Shown here one piece after another: positions 33,041 through 44,586 of a DNA stretch of 64,000 nt. Position 1 is the stretch's first letter. Each line of letters starts with the position of its first letter. This DNA comes from Symbiodinium sp. CCMP2592. Its lineage: Eukaryota > Sar > Dinophyceae > Suessiales > Symbiodiniaceae. Position numbers and translations under genes: made by a program. The stretch spans positions 186,001-250,000 of the forward strand of contig CAJNDT010003380.1 in assembly GCA_905221615.1 (NCBI GenBank), read 5' to 3'. The notes below the pieces were generated by a model that did no database searches, was not told where the DNA came from, and was given only the letters and a program-made list of their open reading frames with translations.

Positions 33041-33670
33041 GAGCCCCAAACCCATCAGGGTCCAAGGTGGTCAAAAGGTAGCGACATGTAGGGGTTGGGC
33101 TTACTGCAACGATAAAGGTTAAGCGGTTGCCATAAGGCCGGGGTGAGTTTTCCCAGTCCCGATTTCAGATGCTGGAAATCCAATACTCTGCAGTAGCTTC
33201 GCAGCTTCCTTCGAAGACTTGTAGCCTGGAACGTACCATATTCTGTAACAGTGTCCGTGTTCCTAAGGGTCCGCGTACCCAAATAGTATATACTTTGGGC
33301 CCAATGGGAGTGCTTTAAAGCCCAGAGTAATGTGGGTGTCGGTTTAATAGTGGGGTACCCCCCCCCCCCCTCCGACCAAAAAAAATTCACTTTAGTATGG
33401 CGCCGGTGACGTCGGACAGGGTCAGGGGTCCGAGTGGCAGGGAATTGGGAGGTGCCGGGGTTTGGGGGGTTGGCTTGGGTGCAGGGTCTGCGGTTCTGCG
33501 CGAATGCGCGGTCGGGGGTTGGGGGGGTCTGGGGATCACCAAATGCTGGAAACCAAGCCCCGATCACTCCAAGACTACTACCAAGACTAAAAACCCTTCA
33601 TTTTGAACACTTTTGCCTCCGTAACCTACACTCACACACTCCCACCCACAATCGACCACGTCTGAAGCTT
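33041..33670. other. Non-coding or unassigned segment with half TIR-E
   Basis: Half TIR-E at 33262-33320 and poly-C at 33358-33371. Frames on both strands have biased composition; nothing recognised. Confidence 0.4.
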
Positions 33671-33674
33671 GGTG

Positions 33675-34275
33675 CGGTACAATAATAGTACAGTAGTACA
33701 ATAGTAGTACAGTAGAAATAATACAGTAATAGTACAATAGCAGTACAATAATAGTGCAGTAGTACAATAGTAATACAACAGTAGTACAGTGGTAGTACAA
33801 TAGTAGTACAGTAGTAGTACAATAATAGTACAGTAGTACAATAGTAGCACAATAGTAGTACAGTAGTAGTACAGTAGTAGTACGATAATAGTACCGTAAT
33901 ACAATAGTAGTACAGTAGTAGTACAGTAGTAGTACAATAATAGTGCAGTACTACAATAGTAACACAACAGTAGTACAGTGGTAGTACAATAGTAGTACAG
34001 TAGTAGTACAGTAATAGTACAGTAGAACAATAGTAGCACAATAGTAGTACAGTAGTAGCACAGTAGTAGTAATATTATAGTACCGTAGTACAATAGTAGT
34101 ACAGTGTAGTACACTAGTAGTGCAGTAGTACAATAGCACAGTGGTAGTACAATAGTAGTACAGTAGTAATACGATAGTAGTACAGTAGTACAATAGTAGT
34201 ACAGTAATAGTACAGTGGTAGTACAATAGTAGTACAACAGTAGTACAGTAGTAATACAGTAATAGTACAGAAATA
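33675..34275. repeat. AGTAGTACA array, ~0.6 kb
   Basis: Irregular mix of AGTAGTACA, GTACAATAGT and GTACAGTAGT units. A short related tract lies at 34601-34645 and another at 40280-40365. The ATAAGCAAAGCATAAAGCCA 20-mer is present twice just after it (34281 and 34318). Confidence 0.95.
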
Positions 34276-34344
34276 ATACCAATAAGCAAAGCATAAAGCC
34301 AGTGAGCACATTCCCCCAATAAGCAAAGCATAAAGCCAGCGCTT

Positions 34345-34465
34345 GAAACTCTAAACCCTAAACACTGAACCCTAAACCCTAAACCCTAACAAACCCTAAA
34401 CCCTAACGAATCCTAAACTCCTAAACCCTAACAAACCCTAAATCCTAAGCCCTAAACCCTTCCCA
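34345..34465. repeat. CCCTAAA-type array
   Basis: Units CCCTAAA and CCCTAACAAA. Confidence 0.85.
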
Positions 34466-34645
34466 AAGGGGGGTCGGTCCAGATTGGACCCAAAATTGAT
34501 TTTTTATACAAACTTTAGTACTGGAGAGGCCTCTTTTGAGCTAGGGTCCAATCCCCGATTCGGCGGTTCACCCTAGCAGCCCCCCCCCAATAAGCAAGGC
34601 ATACAGTAGCAGTACAATAGTACAATAGTAGTACAGTAGTAGTAC

Positions 34646-36010
34646 AGAGTCCCTTCCTGACGCCCCAATAAGCGAAACAATTCTGCAAGAGATTTTCGGG
34701 CTTCAGGGCCAGGGTTTTAGGGTTGGGTGGGGGTTTGGGTGGGGGTTTAGGTCGTGGCTGCCTTAAGATTGACCATCAGCAAATAGCACAGCCCCGCCGC
34801 CAAAAAATCACCCCAGCCAAAAAAAAAACGCATTAATTAGAACACCCAAATTTTTGGTAAGATTCGGAATTAGCCCCGGAGCCGACGCATTAAAGGGGCC
34901 TATATTCCAAAACCGACACCCACATTATAGACTGTTTGGGGACATGGACCCTGAGGGTGTACGCAACATTAGACCGCACCCAAAATATAGGAGTTTCAGG
35001 AAATTTGTAAGCCCAAAACCCTTTATAGAATTCTTACAGATCCTGTTAAAGGAACCCTTATAGTACTCTTATAGTAACCTATACTGAAAATAGAACCCTA
35101 GCAAAAATTATAATCTTAGCTGTTTCTTAGGGATTACAATAACCAAAAAGTAAAAAATGTTTCTAAGTACCCCTATTTCTGATCCCAGCAACAGGATGAG
35201 GCCAAGCGCCCAGACATCCCGCGCAGCACTCTCCAAGCCTTGTGATGAGCAGGCGGTTTAGGGTTCAGGTTTTAGGGGGGTAGGGTTCAGGGTTTAGGGG
35301 TGCAGGGTTTATGGGTGTAGGGTTTAGGGTTTAGGGCCGGCAGATTCAGTCACTCTTGGTTACTCCAGGCGTCACGATGACGTTACGGGGTCAACTCGCA
35401 AGGCTACTGTACTCTGTAAGGGGTTACTCGACAGGTTCCAATGCGGGTGACTACAACAAGGATTACTTGCGGTTGGAGGCTGTGGGGTTGAACTCTGGGT
35501 TCATTTCAATAATAAGAGGACTTGGGGATTTTAGCGTTTCTCACCCAGCAGACCAAAAGTCTACACTCAACTACCCTAATTATGGGATCTACCCACACAC
35601 CAGTGTGGACTTTGCCGTTTCAATGCCCATGTCAATGCAGGGACTACTTTACGGACGAAGTATATACCATTTGGGCACGTAAACCCTCAATCCTGAAGCT
35701 CTTCAGAACCCTATTGCTAACCCGCATCAGCCCTTAAAGGCTACCAGAGGGCTCCCCCAAAAAAGTGCCCGCTGGAGGCTACTATATAGGGCTCTGCAAT
35801 AGGATCCCCTTCAAAGCACCCCTCATGGCTACATGGACCTTTAGGGGATTCAAGGGTCAACACTCGGGAACCATGGAGCCAAGACCTTCAAACACCTGCG
35901 GTAAAGCAGGCCAAATTGGAGGTTCATGGGTAGTCACAAATCGGTTTTCAGAGCACGCTAACTATATAGTCATGGTCTATACAAGGGGACGTATGAGCTC
36001 AATCTATCAA
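34646..36010. other. Repeat-rich segment with a possible exon
   Basis: Half TIR-E elements at 34942-34970 and 35645-35690; TTTAGGG-type tract at 35253-35335. The plus strand is open at 35390-35520 (LARLLYSVRGYSTGSNAGDY), a weak exon candidate. A half TIR-A lies at 35928-35945. Confidence 0.4.
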
Positions 36011-36131
36011 AGGAGAAAAGGAGGGACCCTTAATGGGGACCCCTGCCCTATAATGGGCTATATAGTGGGTATATTATAGCTTTGTCAGGGTATATACCTG
36101 GGGGTCCTTGTTAAGGGTCCCTCCTTTTCCC
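36011..36131. mobile_element. TIR-H element, copy 3
   Basis: AGGAGAAAAGGAGGGACCCT pairs with AGGGTCCCTCCTTTTCCCCC. The loop TATAATGGGCTATATAGTGG is shared with copy 2. Confidence 0.85.
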
Positions 36132-36218
36132 CCTGAAGCCCTAAGAAGACTTCGCCTTTTGCAGCTAAGGCGCCATCCCGCTCGTAAAGGTAGACCTGCG
36201 GTCGCCACTCCATTCCCC

Positions 36219-36323
36219 AAGGCTCCATGTAGCCATATAGTATATACTTAGGCCTCAAAAGGGTTCCTATGTAGGCACTTTAAGGCCTAATTGTATATAC
36301 TATGTCACTACATGGAGCCTTAG
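36219..36323. mobile_element. TIR-E element, copy 7 (GGCTCC subtype)
   Basis: AAGGCTCCATGTAGCCATAT and CACTACATGGAGCCTTAGG pair; GTATATACTTAGGCCT pairs with AGGCCTAATTGTATATAC. Confidence 0.85.
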
Positions 36324-36333
36324 GGATTTAGAG

Positions 36334-36442
36334 TTGGGTGGTTGCCAAAATTAGGGTCCCTGCAAGGGTCCTTATTATAATACGGCACCTAATACTTAGG
36401 GTAATTACCCAAAAAGGGACCATAATTTTGACAACTACCCAG
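36334..36442. mobile_element. TIR-F element, copy 3
   Basis: TTGGGTGGTTGCCAAAATTA pairs with CATAATTTTGACAACTACCC. Starts about 11 bp after TIR-E copy 7. Confidence 0.8.
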
Positions 36443-37339
36443 TTGAGGTGTTGGGGTATATGCACTATGTGACTACAACATGACACTGGCCGAGAGGGGT
36501 CGCAAACCATTCTACCCGCAACTGCAGCATGGAAACAACAGTTTGTAATACCCGTACACATATCCCCCATGCCTCAACCAACAGCAGCCACAAACCAACA
36601 CCACCAAATCCTATGCTGCCTCTCTGGGCAGGTACAAAGGCGTTCCAGACGCTCCACAATCGCGAGGTTTCCTTCAGGGTGGTGCATGGTCCATGGTTCA
36701 GGATATCCGTAAACCTCAAATGACCAACGCCTGAAACTAAACTCCATGCAAACTTTACGCCCTAAACCCTCAATGCTGAGCGCTAGTTCTTTATTTAAGC
36801 CCTTACACATGAAGGCTTTCAGGGATTCCGGTAAAGCATGGGGCCCAACGCCTTAGAGTTTTTCAGAACTTGAGGTTCTGAACTTTGGGACGAACTCTAA
36901 CGACTTCAGTGCCGAATATAGGGTTTTAGGCAGAGAAAGAACCGACCTCTCCACAGTACGATGCGTAACAGCTTTACAGCTGGATTCATTGATCGTAAGA
37001 CGAACGGTCCTGTCGCCGTGGCTGCTGCGGATTCAGCAAGTGCCACCACAACCGGAACGGAGCACAAGCAATGCCCACAGCAACAACCGTTTCCCCACAG
37101 CAACAACCGTTTCGATAGCAATACAAATGATGATTCCCGTTCGCCGTGGCCTATTCTGATAATTGTCGAATGCTCCTTGCTTCCGTCCAACCCCTTCATC
37201 TAGTTCATGGTTGGGGTAGTATAAAACATCTAAATGTTTATTCCTTCTTGGGTTTAACTATCAATTTTGATATGTCAAGGTCATCTTGCCAGGTACCTAC
37301 CATAGCCCACAAACCCGACAACTCTCAACCCTCGCCCCG
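36443..37339. other. Unassigned segment before the candidate exon at 37340
   Basis: Low-complexity Gln/Ser-type frames at 36960-37200 (CAACAACCGTTTCCCCACAG duplicated in part). No element or conserved exon was recognised. Confidence 0.35.
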
Positions 37340-37416
37340 AAACCGCCTCTGCTGGCTTCTCCATACATGGTCTGAGCGAGTCTTCTCTGTAATTCCGCAG
37401 CCTCAAACTTCCTGGT
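37340..37416 (-). CDS. Candidate exon downstream of the kinase
   Basis: After an AG (GATTGAG) the frame reads TRKFEAAELQRRLAQTMYGE then ASRGGFGA, an amphipathic helix-like stretch. Telomere-like TTTAGGG repeats sit directly upstream of the acceptor. It is on the kinase strand, about 2.6 kb past the catalytic loop, so it could belong to the same gene. No family is recognised. Confidence 0.3.
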
Positions 37417-37560
37417 CTCAATCCAGAAACCCTAAACCCTAATCCAGAACCCTGAAGCACATAACGAAATTTTCCTCCACTCCCCAAAGACTTCTTGTCT
37501 CCTTCATCATACTTCCTATAGACTAAGACTCCCTACTTGGAGCTTCATGGTCTTTTTTAA

Positions 37561-37684
37561 GTAGGCTTTAGGGTTCATGGGTAGTTCTAAGTAGGGTAAA
37601 TCAATAAGTAGGAGAGCTGTATTATTGGCCCATCTTGACGGACTTATGAACCCTACTTCCAACTACACATGAACCTCCAAGTAA
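37561..37684. mobile_element. TIR-A element, copy 2 (diverged)
   Basis: GGGTTCATGGGTAGTTCTAA pairs with TTCCAACTACACATGAACCT. Confidence 0.6.
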
Positions 37685-37706
37685 ACTCCAAGCCCAAACT
37701 CAAAGA

Positions 37707-37800
37707 AGTAGGAACCTGACTAAGAAACCTTGGGCCTTTACTACGGTCCTTATATGAACCCTATTATTTTGGGGTTATAAGAACCACTGTTAAGGAGACC
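37707..37800. mobile_element. TIR-P element, copy 2
   Basis: GTAGGAACCTGACTAAGAAA left end; the right end AAGAACCACTGTTAAGGAGA is eroded. Confidence 0.55.
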
Positions 37801-37852
37801 GGCTGTCTTTGGATCACAGGCGAGTCCGAGGTCGATAATGGCCGCAAAGCAC

Positions 37853-37960
37853 CTTACGGTTGATGATATAAATCCTGCATTACCTTAAGGACCCTAAACT
37901 ATGGGAATTATGGTATATTCCTTATTATGGGTCATGCAGGATTTATATCATCAACCGTAG
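37853..37960. mobile_element. TIR-D element, copy 3
   Basis: CTTACGGTTGATGATATAAA pairs with TTTATATCATCAACCGTAG; the inner stem GGGAATTATGGTATATTCC is intact. Confidence 0.85.
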
Positions 37961-38451
37961 CAGAGTGGAAGACACACTTGCGGTTTAGGGTCGAAGGCCT
38001 TTCCTTAAGCCGTATAGCCTAAGCCGTGGTCGGGCTTTGCGTCTTGGGGTGTACCCTGCAATCATCATGTCATGCAGATCCCTTTTTGGGCCTGAAAACT
38101 TGAAGAAGGCCCCCCATATGGTTCGACGATCACAACGGCTGAGAGGAGACATCCATTGTCTAGAGAGCTGGAGCGTAGGCATTTATTTATTTCTAGTCTA
38201 GCCAAGACATCTCTAAACCCAAGTCGAACATCTTCAGCTCAAAGGCAATATGCAATCCCTGAACCCTTCAACGAACAAAAACCAAATCCATCTTCCACAA
38301 CCGAAGGCTTGGTTTGTTTATCCCCAAACCTCTAAACCTCTCGGGTTTAGGGTATAGGACCCTCAACCCTAAACAAATTCTTAGGGGCTAGGCAGAGCGA
38401 AGCCGCGACAACTATGATATACCCCCGCAGCCCTACTCTAGAACCCTCCCT

Positions 38452-38547
38452 TTGGGTCCATGTACCCATATAGAGATGGCCCCAACGTACCTATATAGGG
38501 ACTACATTAAGGCCAATGTACATACTATAAGAGTACATGGACCCTTA
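38452..38547. mobile_element. TIR-E element, copy 8 (GGGTCC subtype)
   Basis: TTGGGTCCATGTACCCATAT pairs with ATAAGAGTACATGGACCCTT. Confidence 0.8.
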
Positions 38548-38560
38548 GGGCCTACTATTA

Positions 38561-38689
38561 GGACCCCAAAAAAGCACATAAGCAAACATTAAGGTAGGGA
38601 TATCCCATATAAATCCCCTTATAATGAAGCCCAATAAGGTAGTGATATCCCCATAAAATGCTTATGCTTATGTGCTTTTTGGGTCCCTA
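38561..38689. mobile_element. TIR-I element, copy 3
   Basis: GGACCCCAAAAAAGCACATA pairs with TATGTGCTTTTTGGGTCC. Nearly identical to copy 2. Confidence 0.85.
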
Positions 38690-39169
38690 AACTATAGAAC
38701 CCCTTTAAGGCTCCCTTTAAAGAGACCCTATGAATCAGCCCACTAGGGCCCCTCTGATACTCGGGCTCACAGCAAAAACGCAAGTCCACCCATTCCAACC
38801 CGCTCAACAGGTAACACAGGGGCGGGTATGTTATACTATAATTGCAACTAGCACTACAGTAACCGAAATCATATTGGTAGTTATTCAAGCCCCTACATAA
38901 AGCAAACAATGCAAAAGTCCCGAAATCAGGACCTGAATCATCAAGAACAGGTCCTGGGAATAAGCTATACCGGGGCCCCTTGGTGCTTGACTCAGAGCGT
39001 GGATCCAGAATTCTACCTATAAGCCCCATTGCAGTTCGGTTCCTTCTCTTGTGTTACCTTGCAGGATCCCAATTATACTTATAAGACTGGTTAAACCCGA
39101 AAAGGAAACTACAATGGAGACTGTAGCCCAAAGCATCCTAGGTATTGTTGCGGGAGACACTTCCCCCGT

Positions 39170-39330
39170 CATGATAGTAGTTCCTATCATAGAAACCGTA
39201 CATTCTACTATATGTACTATAGACTATAGAGCTCTTACTAATTAGAATAGGGCTTTGGGGTCCAAATATACTATACTTAGTAAACTAAGGACCCCCAAAC
39301 AAAAACTAGTATTGGTATTTATTTTTCTTA
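39170..39330. mobile_element. TIR-U element, larger copy
   Basis: Contains ATAGGGCTTTGGGGTCCAAA and TACTATACTTAGTAAACTAA next to GTTCCTATCATAGAAACCGT, the latter also at 25862. The ends are not certain. Confidence 0.4.
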
Positions 39331-39453
39331 CGAAACCCCATGAGTCTTAAACTTAAACCCATACAGGTTACATATGGTTACTTTGGATAGATACACCTAC
39401 TCTAGGTCTCTAAGGATTCATATCTTAAGGCTTTTTGGGCCCATGTTGAGCCT

Positions 39454-39568
39454 TACTTGGAGGTTCATGGCTAGTTATAAGTGGAGTCATAAGTCCCCTA
39501 ACAAAGGCTATAAAGTGCAGCTATCCTCCGTATAGCCCTACTTATAACTACCCCTGAACCTCCAAGTA
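39454..39568. mobile_element. TIR-A element, copy 3
   Basis: TACTTGGAGGTTCATGGCTA pairs with CTACCCCTGAACCTCCAAGT. Confidence 0.8.
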
Positions 39569-39699
39569 GGGCTAGAGAACTGAAGCCTCAACTTTCCGGG
39601 CTCGGGGCTTGGGAGGCACAGGAAGCTCTCGGGGCTCGCTCGGTTTGGGGTTCGGGGTTTGGGTTCAGGGTTTCGGGTTTGGGGTTAGGATTTGGGGAT

Positions 39700-39818
39700 G
39701 TAGGGCTTGCGACAAAGAGCTCTTGATCTCAAAGCTTCGGGAAGCAAGAGCTATGGTAGAGGGGGATCCAAAAGCTAGTTCCCATCTCCGGTCAATGCTC
39801 AACTTCGGGCCATATTCC
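39700..39818. other. Exon candidate of uncertain strand next to a TIR-E element
   Basis: Plus strand reads KELLISKLREARAMVEGDPK then ASSHLRSML. Minus strand reads YGPKLSIDRRWELAFGSPST, which faintly recalls a kinase activation segment (GSP). Both frames are open and the element at 39821 abuts it. Position and strand would suit the kinase continuation, but no DFG is present, so the assignment is not made. Confidence 0.2.
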
Positions 39819-39820
39819 CT

Positions 39821-39923
39821 AAGGGTCTATGTACCCATATAGCATATACTTTGGGCCCAATGTACATATATAGGGAATACTTTAAGGCCAATGTATATAC
39901 TTTATGAGTACATGGACCCTCAG
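39821..39923. mobile_element. TIR-E element, copy 9 (GGGTCC subtype)
   Basis: AAGGGTCTATGTACCCATAT pairs with TATGAGTACATGGACCCTCA. It lies about 55 bp downstream of the kinase catalytic-loop exon. Confidence 0.8.
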
Positions 39924-39978
39924 GGATTGTGGCTGGATGATGTTTGGTTCGTAGCAATGCTGCGAGGGTGCGCGCTTC

Positions 39979-40117
39979 CTTGACAGTTCAGCATGGCATT
40001 GGCCGGCTTGAGGTCGAGATGGAGCAGTCCAGCTTTGTCGTGAAGAGCCTGGGGGAGTCGAGGCACAGTTCCAAAGCCATCTACGCAAACTTCACATCTG
40101 ACTTTCGGAACGACACC
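39979..40117 (-). CDS. Protein kinase, catalytic-loop exon
   Basis: Starts after AACGCAG. It includes VDGFGTVPRLPQALHDKAGL and then LHLDLKPANAMLNCQ. HLDLKPANAML is the catalytic loop HxDLKPxNxxL, with the aspartate and asparagine intact. Leu replaces the usual Arg of HRD, making it a non-RD type. The preceding LPQALHDKAGL is helix alphaE. A GA donor (CAAG|GAAGCG) is possible. A TIR-E element (39821-39923) begins about 55 bp downstream. The DFG and APE exons were not identified with confidence. Confidence 0.65.
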
Positions 40118-40133
40118 CTGCGTTGCACACCAC

Positions 40134-40167
<34 letters not shown>

Positions 40168-40510
40168 TGTGGTAGTAGTAGTAGTAGTAGTAGTAGTGAT
40201 GTTGACTTGCTATTAGTAACCCCCCCCTTGATTGTTTGCGGCCCCGGGTGGGGGGGATTGACTAACTACTGAGGGGGGGTCGGTCGTCGTAGTACAGTAG
40301 TACAGTATCACAATAGTACAGTAGTCGTGCAATAGTACAGTAGTACAGCAGTACAGTAGCTGCAGCTCTCTGCATAAATGAAGCGGTCTTAGTAGCTGCC
40401 ATTTGTCTCTCGCTGCACACCTGAAGTGGTCCTAGTAGCTGCAGCGTCTCTGTCTGTGCACACCTGAAGCGGCCCTAGTAGCTGCAGTTTCTCGCTCTCT
40501 CTCCCCCTCT
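40134..40510. repeat. AGT array, AGTACA tract and ~56-bp tandem repeat
   Basis: (AGT)n at 40134-40198, AGTACA-type at 40280-40365, then about three copies of a ~56-bp unit with CCTAGTAGCTGCAG and TGCACACCTGAAG (40370-40510). All lie in the kinase intron. Confidence 0.8.
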
Positions 40511-40657
40511 CTGCCACAAGACAAACAACACAAGACAAGAAGTAGCTAACTTTTTTCGGTTGCCGGCTAGGGGGTTCGTAATTGAGGGGGGTTGATAATT
40601 GAGTTCCGGGGGCGGGGTTTTGTAATTGAGGGGGGGGGTTATAAATCTGAAGTCGAC

Positions 40658-41100
<443 letters not shown>

Positions 41101-41632
41101 TAGGGGTACCATCATCGTCATCATCATCACACTCATGCTGGACGTCTTGACCGTCATAACTGTGGTCACAGTCATCACCGTGATCATCATGGCCGGCAGC
41201 AGTGGATCATGTTGCATGGCAGCATGAGCAACTTCGACACGACAGTCGGCGCAAGCTGAGCGGGCATACAAAGAGGGTGAAGACGATACTGTTAGTGCTG
41301 ATGACACTTCGGGAAACAAAGCCTCCATGCCGACACTGAATCTGCCAAGCATTGTAACAGCACAGCACTTCGTAACAGCATGAGACAGCTCTGAACTCCG
41401 AGCCTGTACTCCTTGAACCATGTCGTGGAAGAGACCGAGGATGTACGGCCTGAGTTCAGAAGTTTGACCGTGTTCGGCATAGTTGGGCTGCTTCTGTCGC
41501 TTGGGGGGGGCTGCATTCTTATGACATGGAACCTACGAATGTAATGGTGGGTGACTCTACTGGCAGTCAGCAACTTCAGCCATGCTGCGTGCTGCCACTG
41601 CTGCCACTGCTGCCACAACTGCGACTCGTGCT
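41101..41632. other. Unique spacer between opposed trinucleotide arrays
   Basis: About 0.5 kb of non-repetitive DNA, open in part on the minus strand (SVSAWRLCFPKCHQH and similar), not recognised. It would be the loop if the two arrays paired. Confidence 0.4.
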
Positions 41633-41654
41633 GCTACTGCTACTACTACCACTA

Positions 41655-41709
<55 letters not shown>

Positions 41710-41737
41710 GACTACGACTACCACTACCACTACCACT

Positions 41738-41790
<53 letters not shown>

Positions 41791-41827
41791 CACCACCACC
41801 ACCACCACCACCACCACCACCACCACC

Positions 41828-41860
<33 letters not shown>

Positions 41861-42276
41861 GCCACCACGACCACGACCACGACCACGACCACTACCACTG
41901 CCACTGCCACTGCCACTGCCAATGCCACTGCCGCTGCCGCTGCCACTGCCACCCACTATACCACTATACGACTATACCACTATACAACTGTACCACTATA
42001 CCACTATACCACTATCACTACTACCACTGCTACTACTACTACTACTACTGCTGCTACTACTACTACTACCACTACCACTACCACTACCACTACCACTACT
42101 ACTGCCACGACTACGACTACTACTAGTACTACTAGTACTACTAGTACTACTAGTACTACTACTGCTGCTACTACTACTACTACTGCTACTACTGCTACTA
42201 CTACTGCTACTACTACTACTGCTACTGCTACTGCTACTGCTACTGCTAGTACTGCTAGTACTGCTAGTACTGCTAG

Positions 42277-42356
<80 letters not shown>

Positions 42357-42357
42357 G
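41633..42357. repeat. (ACT)n/(ACC)n array, opposite orientation
   Basis: ACT units, a CGACCA/CCA block (41735-41900), an ACTATACC tract (41945-42015) and pure ACT to 42352. Long poly-Leu/Thr/His frames are artefacts. Confidence 0.95.
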
Positions 42358-42490
42358 TGTCGCTGCTGCTGCTGCCATAATCACCTTCCTATTGCTGTGA
42401 GTAAGTACAAGTGGCATGCTGCAGACGCAATAACGTCGTGTGAGCCTGAAGCATCCGGAGCAACAGCAAATTAATATTGAGAACTCTAGT

Positions 42491-42601
42491 TGGGAGTTTC
42501 CGAAAATAGGGGACCCTGATATAGTACCCTAGACTCTAAATAGTAGGCTCCTCATTATAAAGACCCCAAAAACAGGTACCCCTAATTTTCGGAATCTCCT
42601 C
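42491..42601. mobile_element. TIR-C element, copy 6
   Basis: TGGGAGTTTCCGAAAATAGG pairs with CCTAATTTTCGGAATCTCCT. Confidence 0.8.
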
Positions 42602-42834
42602 AATCCTCTGGGCCGGACGGGGACAATCGACAAAATTGTCACGTGCTGGCGGTTTAGGCTTTAGGGTTTAGGTTCATCCAATCCGGAAAGCAGGGAGCAA
42701 TTGGTCGGAAAATGAGGCCGGGCAGCGTGGTCCAAGCAGGGTTCAGTTTGGTCCAGTCTTTTCGGCCTGCCAAGGAAGGCGGTGGCAGGGCTGTGGGTGG
42801 TGCAAACGGGGCCAAGGTATTCTAAGCCCTAACC

Positions 42835-42944
42835 TACTGGGAGGTTCATGGGTAGTTACAAGTATGTAAGTACGATAAATACACTTGTAACCCATATTAG
42901 GGGACTTATAACCCTTCTTATAACTACCCATGAACCTCCAAGTA
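42835..42944. mobile_element. TIR-A element, copy 4
   Basis: TACTGGGAGGTTCATGGGTA pairs with TACCCATGAACCTCCAAGTA. Confidence 0.8.
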
Positions 42945-43640
42945 AACCTTTAACCGCTGCACCTTCTTTTCATGGCCTTACGTCCGGGCGTTCGGTCCAC
43001 CAGTCATGACCCGACTCCCTCAACCCAATGGTGTAGGGTTTCGGATTTCGGTTGCAAATTTCGGGATTCGGTTCCCAAGCAGCCTTAATTAAACCTCTGA
43101 TCATAAATATCTCGGCAAAGAACATGCAGCGAGGTTTCGTCGTTCTTTATGTTGTCGTTATGGTTTTCGGATTTGCACTTAGTAACTTTAAGGAGCAAGC
43201 TTGCCTGCTGCTGCCGCAAGGATTCCACTGCTGATCCTCTTCCTTTGTTGGGTCTAAAAGTTGACTCTGTTTTCCTTATATTTCCGTAATACCACTTTCC
43301 TCCAAAATACCACAAAGCACTTTTCGAGTTCTACTGATGCGCTTATATCAAGCGGTCCGGGCAGTGCAGCCCTTGTCTCGGCAATGCAAAACAATTTTAA
43401 CGCGGACCTAGTCCTATCCTCTAAACCGTAAACCGACCTCAGGTAGTATAAGGGCCTGCGTCATTACCGATACTGTTTTGGTGTACTTATTTAAGTTCAG
43501 TATAATATAGACCCCACAACCCTATCCTACCTATTAATGGCCTGTATATGGTCTGACTCCTCACTGTGCTGATGGGGCTCGAGGACTGCACCACACTGCT
43601 CATAATATGGTATGACCCTTACGATCCCAAGTCAGCCCCC

Positions 43641-43754
43641 TACTTGGAGGTCCATGGGTAGTTGTAAGTGGGGTTATAAGTCCCCTACGATGGGTCATAA
43701 CCCTAGTTATCCTACTTATAACCCTACTTATAACTACCCATGAACCTCCAAGTA
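43641..43754. mobile_element. TIR-A element, copy 5
   Basis: TACTTGGAGGTCCATGGGTA pairs with TACCCATGAACCTCCAAGTA, with one mismatch in 20. Confidence 0.85.
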
Positions 43755-43869
43755 GACCCTAAACCCTAAACCCTTATAGAATCCCTATAGATCCTTAAAA
43801 GGGACCCTTAAAGGAACCCTTATAGAATCCCTATAGATACCTGTGAAGGGAAACCTAAACCCTTCCAGC

Positions 43870-43961
43870 CTTCGCGGCTTCCCCATGAGTTGCAGCCCCT
43901 GGTGTCGCTGTCGCATTTCTTGAGGAAGTCGGAAAGCTCCCCGCCGTTCATGTAAGGCATC
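43870..43961 (-). CDS. Protein kinase, hinge/alphaD exon
   Basis: Reads MPYMNGGELSDFLKKCDSDT then RGCNSWGSREGW. MxYMNGGELxDFL is a textbook kinase hinge and alphaD segment. An AG acceptor (TTCGAG) lies at about 43963-43962. The 3' end is not resolved. A TIR-A element (43641-43754) lies 115 bp downstream, in the next intron. Confidence 0.65.
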
Positions 43962-44019
43962 CTCGAACAGCATGTTACAGTAGGGTTCCTTCAAAGGGGT
44001 TCTTATAAGGGGCTAGTAT

Positions 44020-44160
44020 AAGGGCTACTATACGGGCTTTATATAGGGACCTTAACAATTAGATTTGGGGTTTGCGGCCCATTACGTATGCAATGATTAT
44101 AAGCAAGGAACGACCGAAACAGAATAGGTAATTACTAATGTCCCGATGATAGTTTCGGGC
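44020..44160. mobile_element. TIR-U element, copy 3
   Basis: GGGCTACTATACGGGCTTTA on the left; ATAGGTAATTACTAATGTCC with a CGATGATAG end on the right. Imperfect arms. Confidence 0.45.
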
Positions 44161-44351
44161 TTCTTCTAGGCAATGATGGGGCTGCCTAGCTAGGCATTAA
44201 GGGTTGTGAGGAAACCCGGCTTAAGCCCACTGGAAGTTGTGACTGTCCTCGAACTATGCTGTATCCCACCTATTTCCTATTCTCGAGACGCTTGCCGAGC
44301 GAATCCGGCATGCATTCGCCCCGTAGTCGATCGTAGGGCTAGCATCATCCC

Positions 44352-44586
44352 CTGAACCCTAAACCCTAAAACACCAAATCCCTCAAAATCCCTAAGGCCC
44401 TAAAACTCCAAATCCCTCAAAAACCCTAAGGCCCTAAAACTCCAAATCCCTAAAACCCTGAAGCTCTAAAACTCCAAATCCCTCAAAAACCCTGAGGCCC
44501 TAAAACTCCAAATCCCTCAAAAACCCTAAGGCCCTAAACCCCAAATCACTAAACCCCAAGTCCCTAAACCCCAAGTCCCTAAACCC
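44352..44586. repeat. Tandem ~37-bp units derived from CCCTAAA
   Basis: Unit built from CCAAATCCCTCAAAAACCCT followed by AAGGCCCTAAAACT, repeated about five times and then shorter CCCCAAGTCCCTAAA units. In the kinase gene intron. Confidence 0.85.

Noticed and set aside
33598-34331. Leu/Tyr/Cys-rich minus-strand frames resembling membrane proteins
   Set aside because: They follow the AGTACA repeat; the apparent hydrophobic helices come from the repeat period.
39700-39818. Kinase activation-segment exon
   Set aside because: The minus-strand frame has GSPSTIA but no DFG or APE, and the plus strand is at least as protein-like; kept only as an uncertain exon candidate.
41526-42417. Several overlapping 130-285-codon frames of poly-Leu, Thr, Ser, Val or Arg/Pro
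   Set aside because: By-products of the ACT/ACC array on both strands; no start context, no non-repeat sequence.
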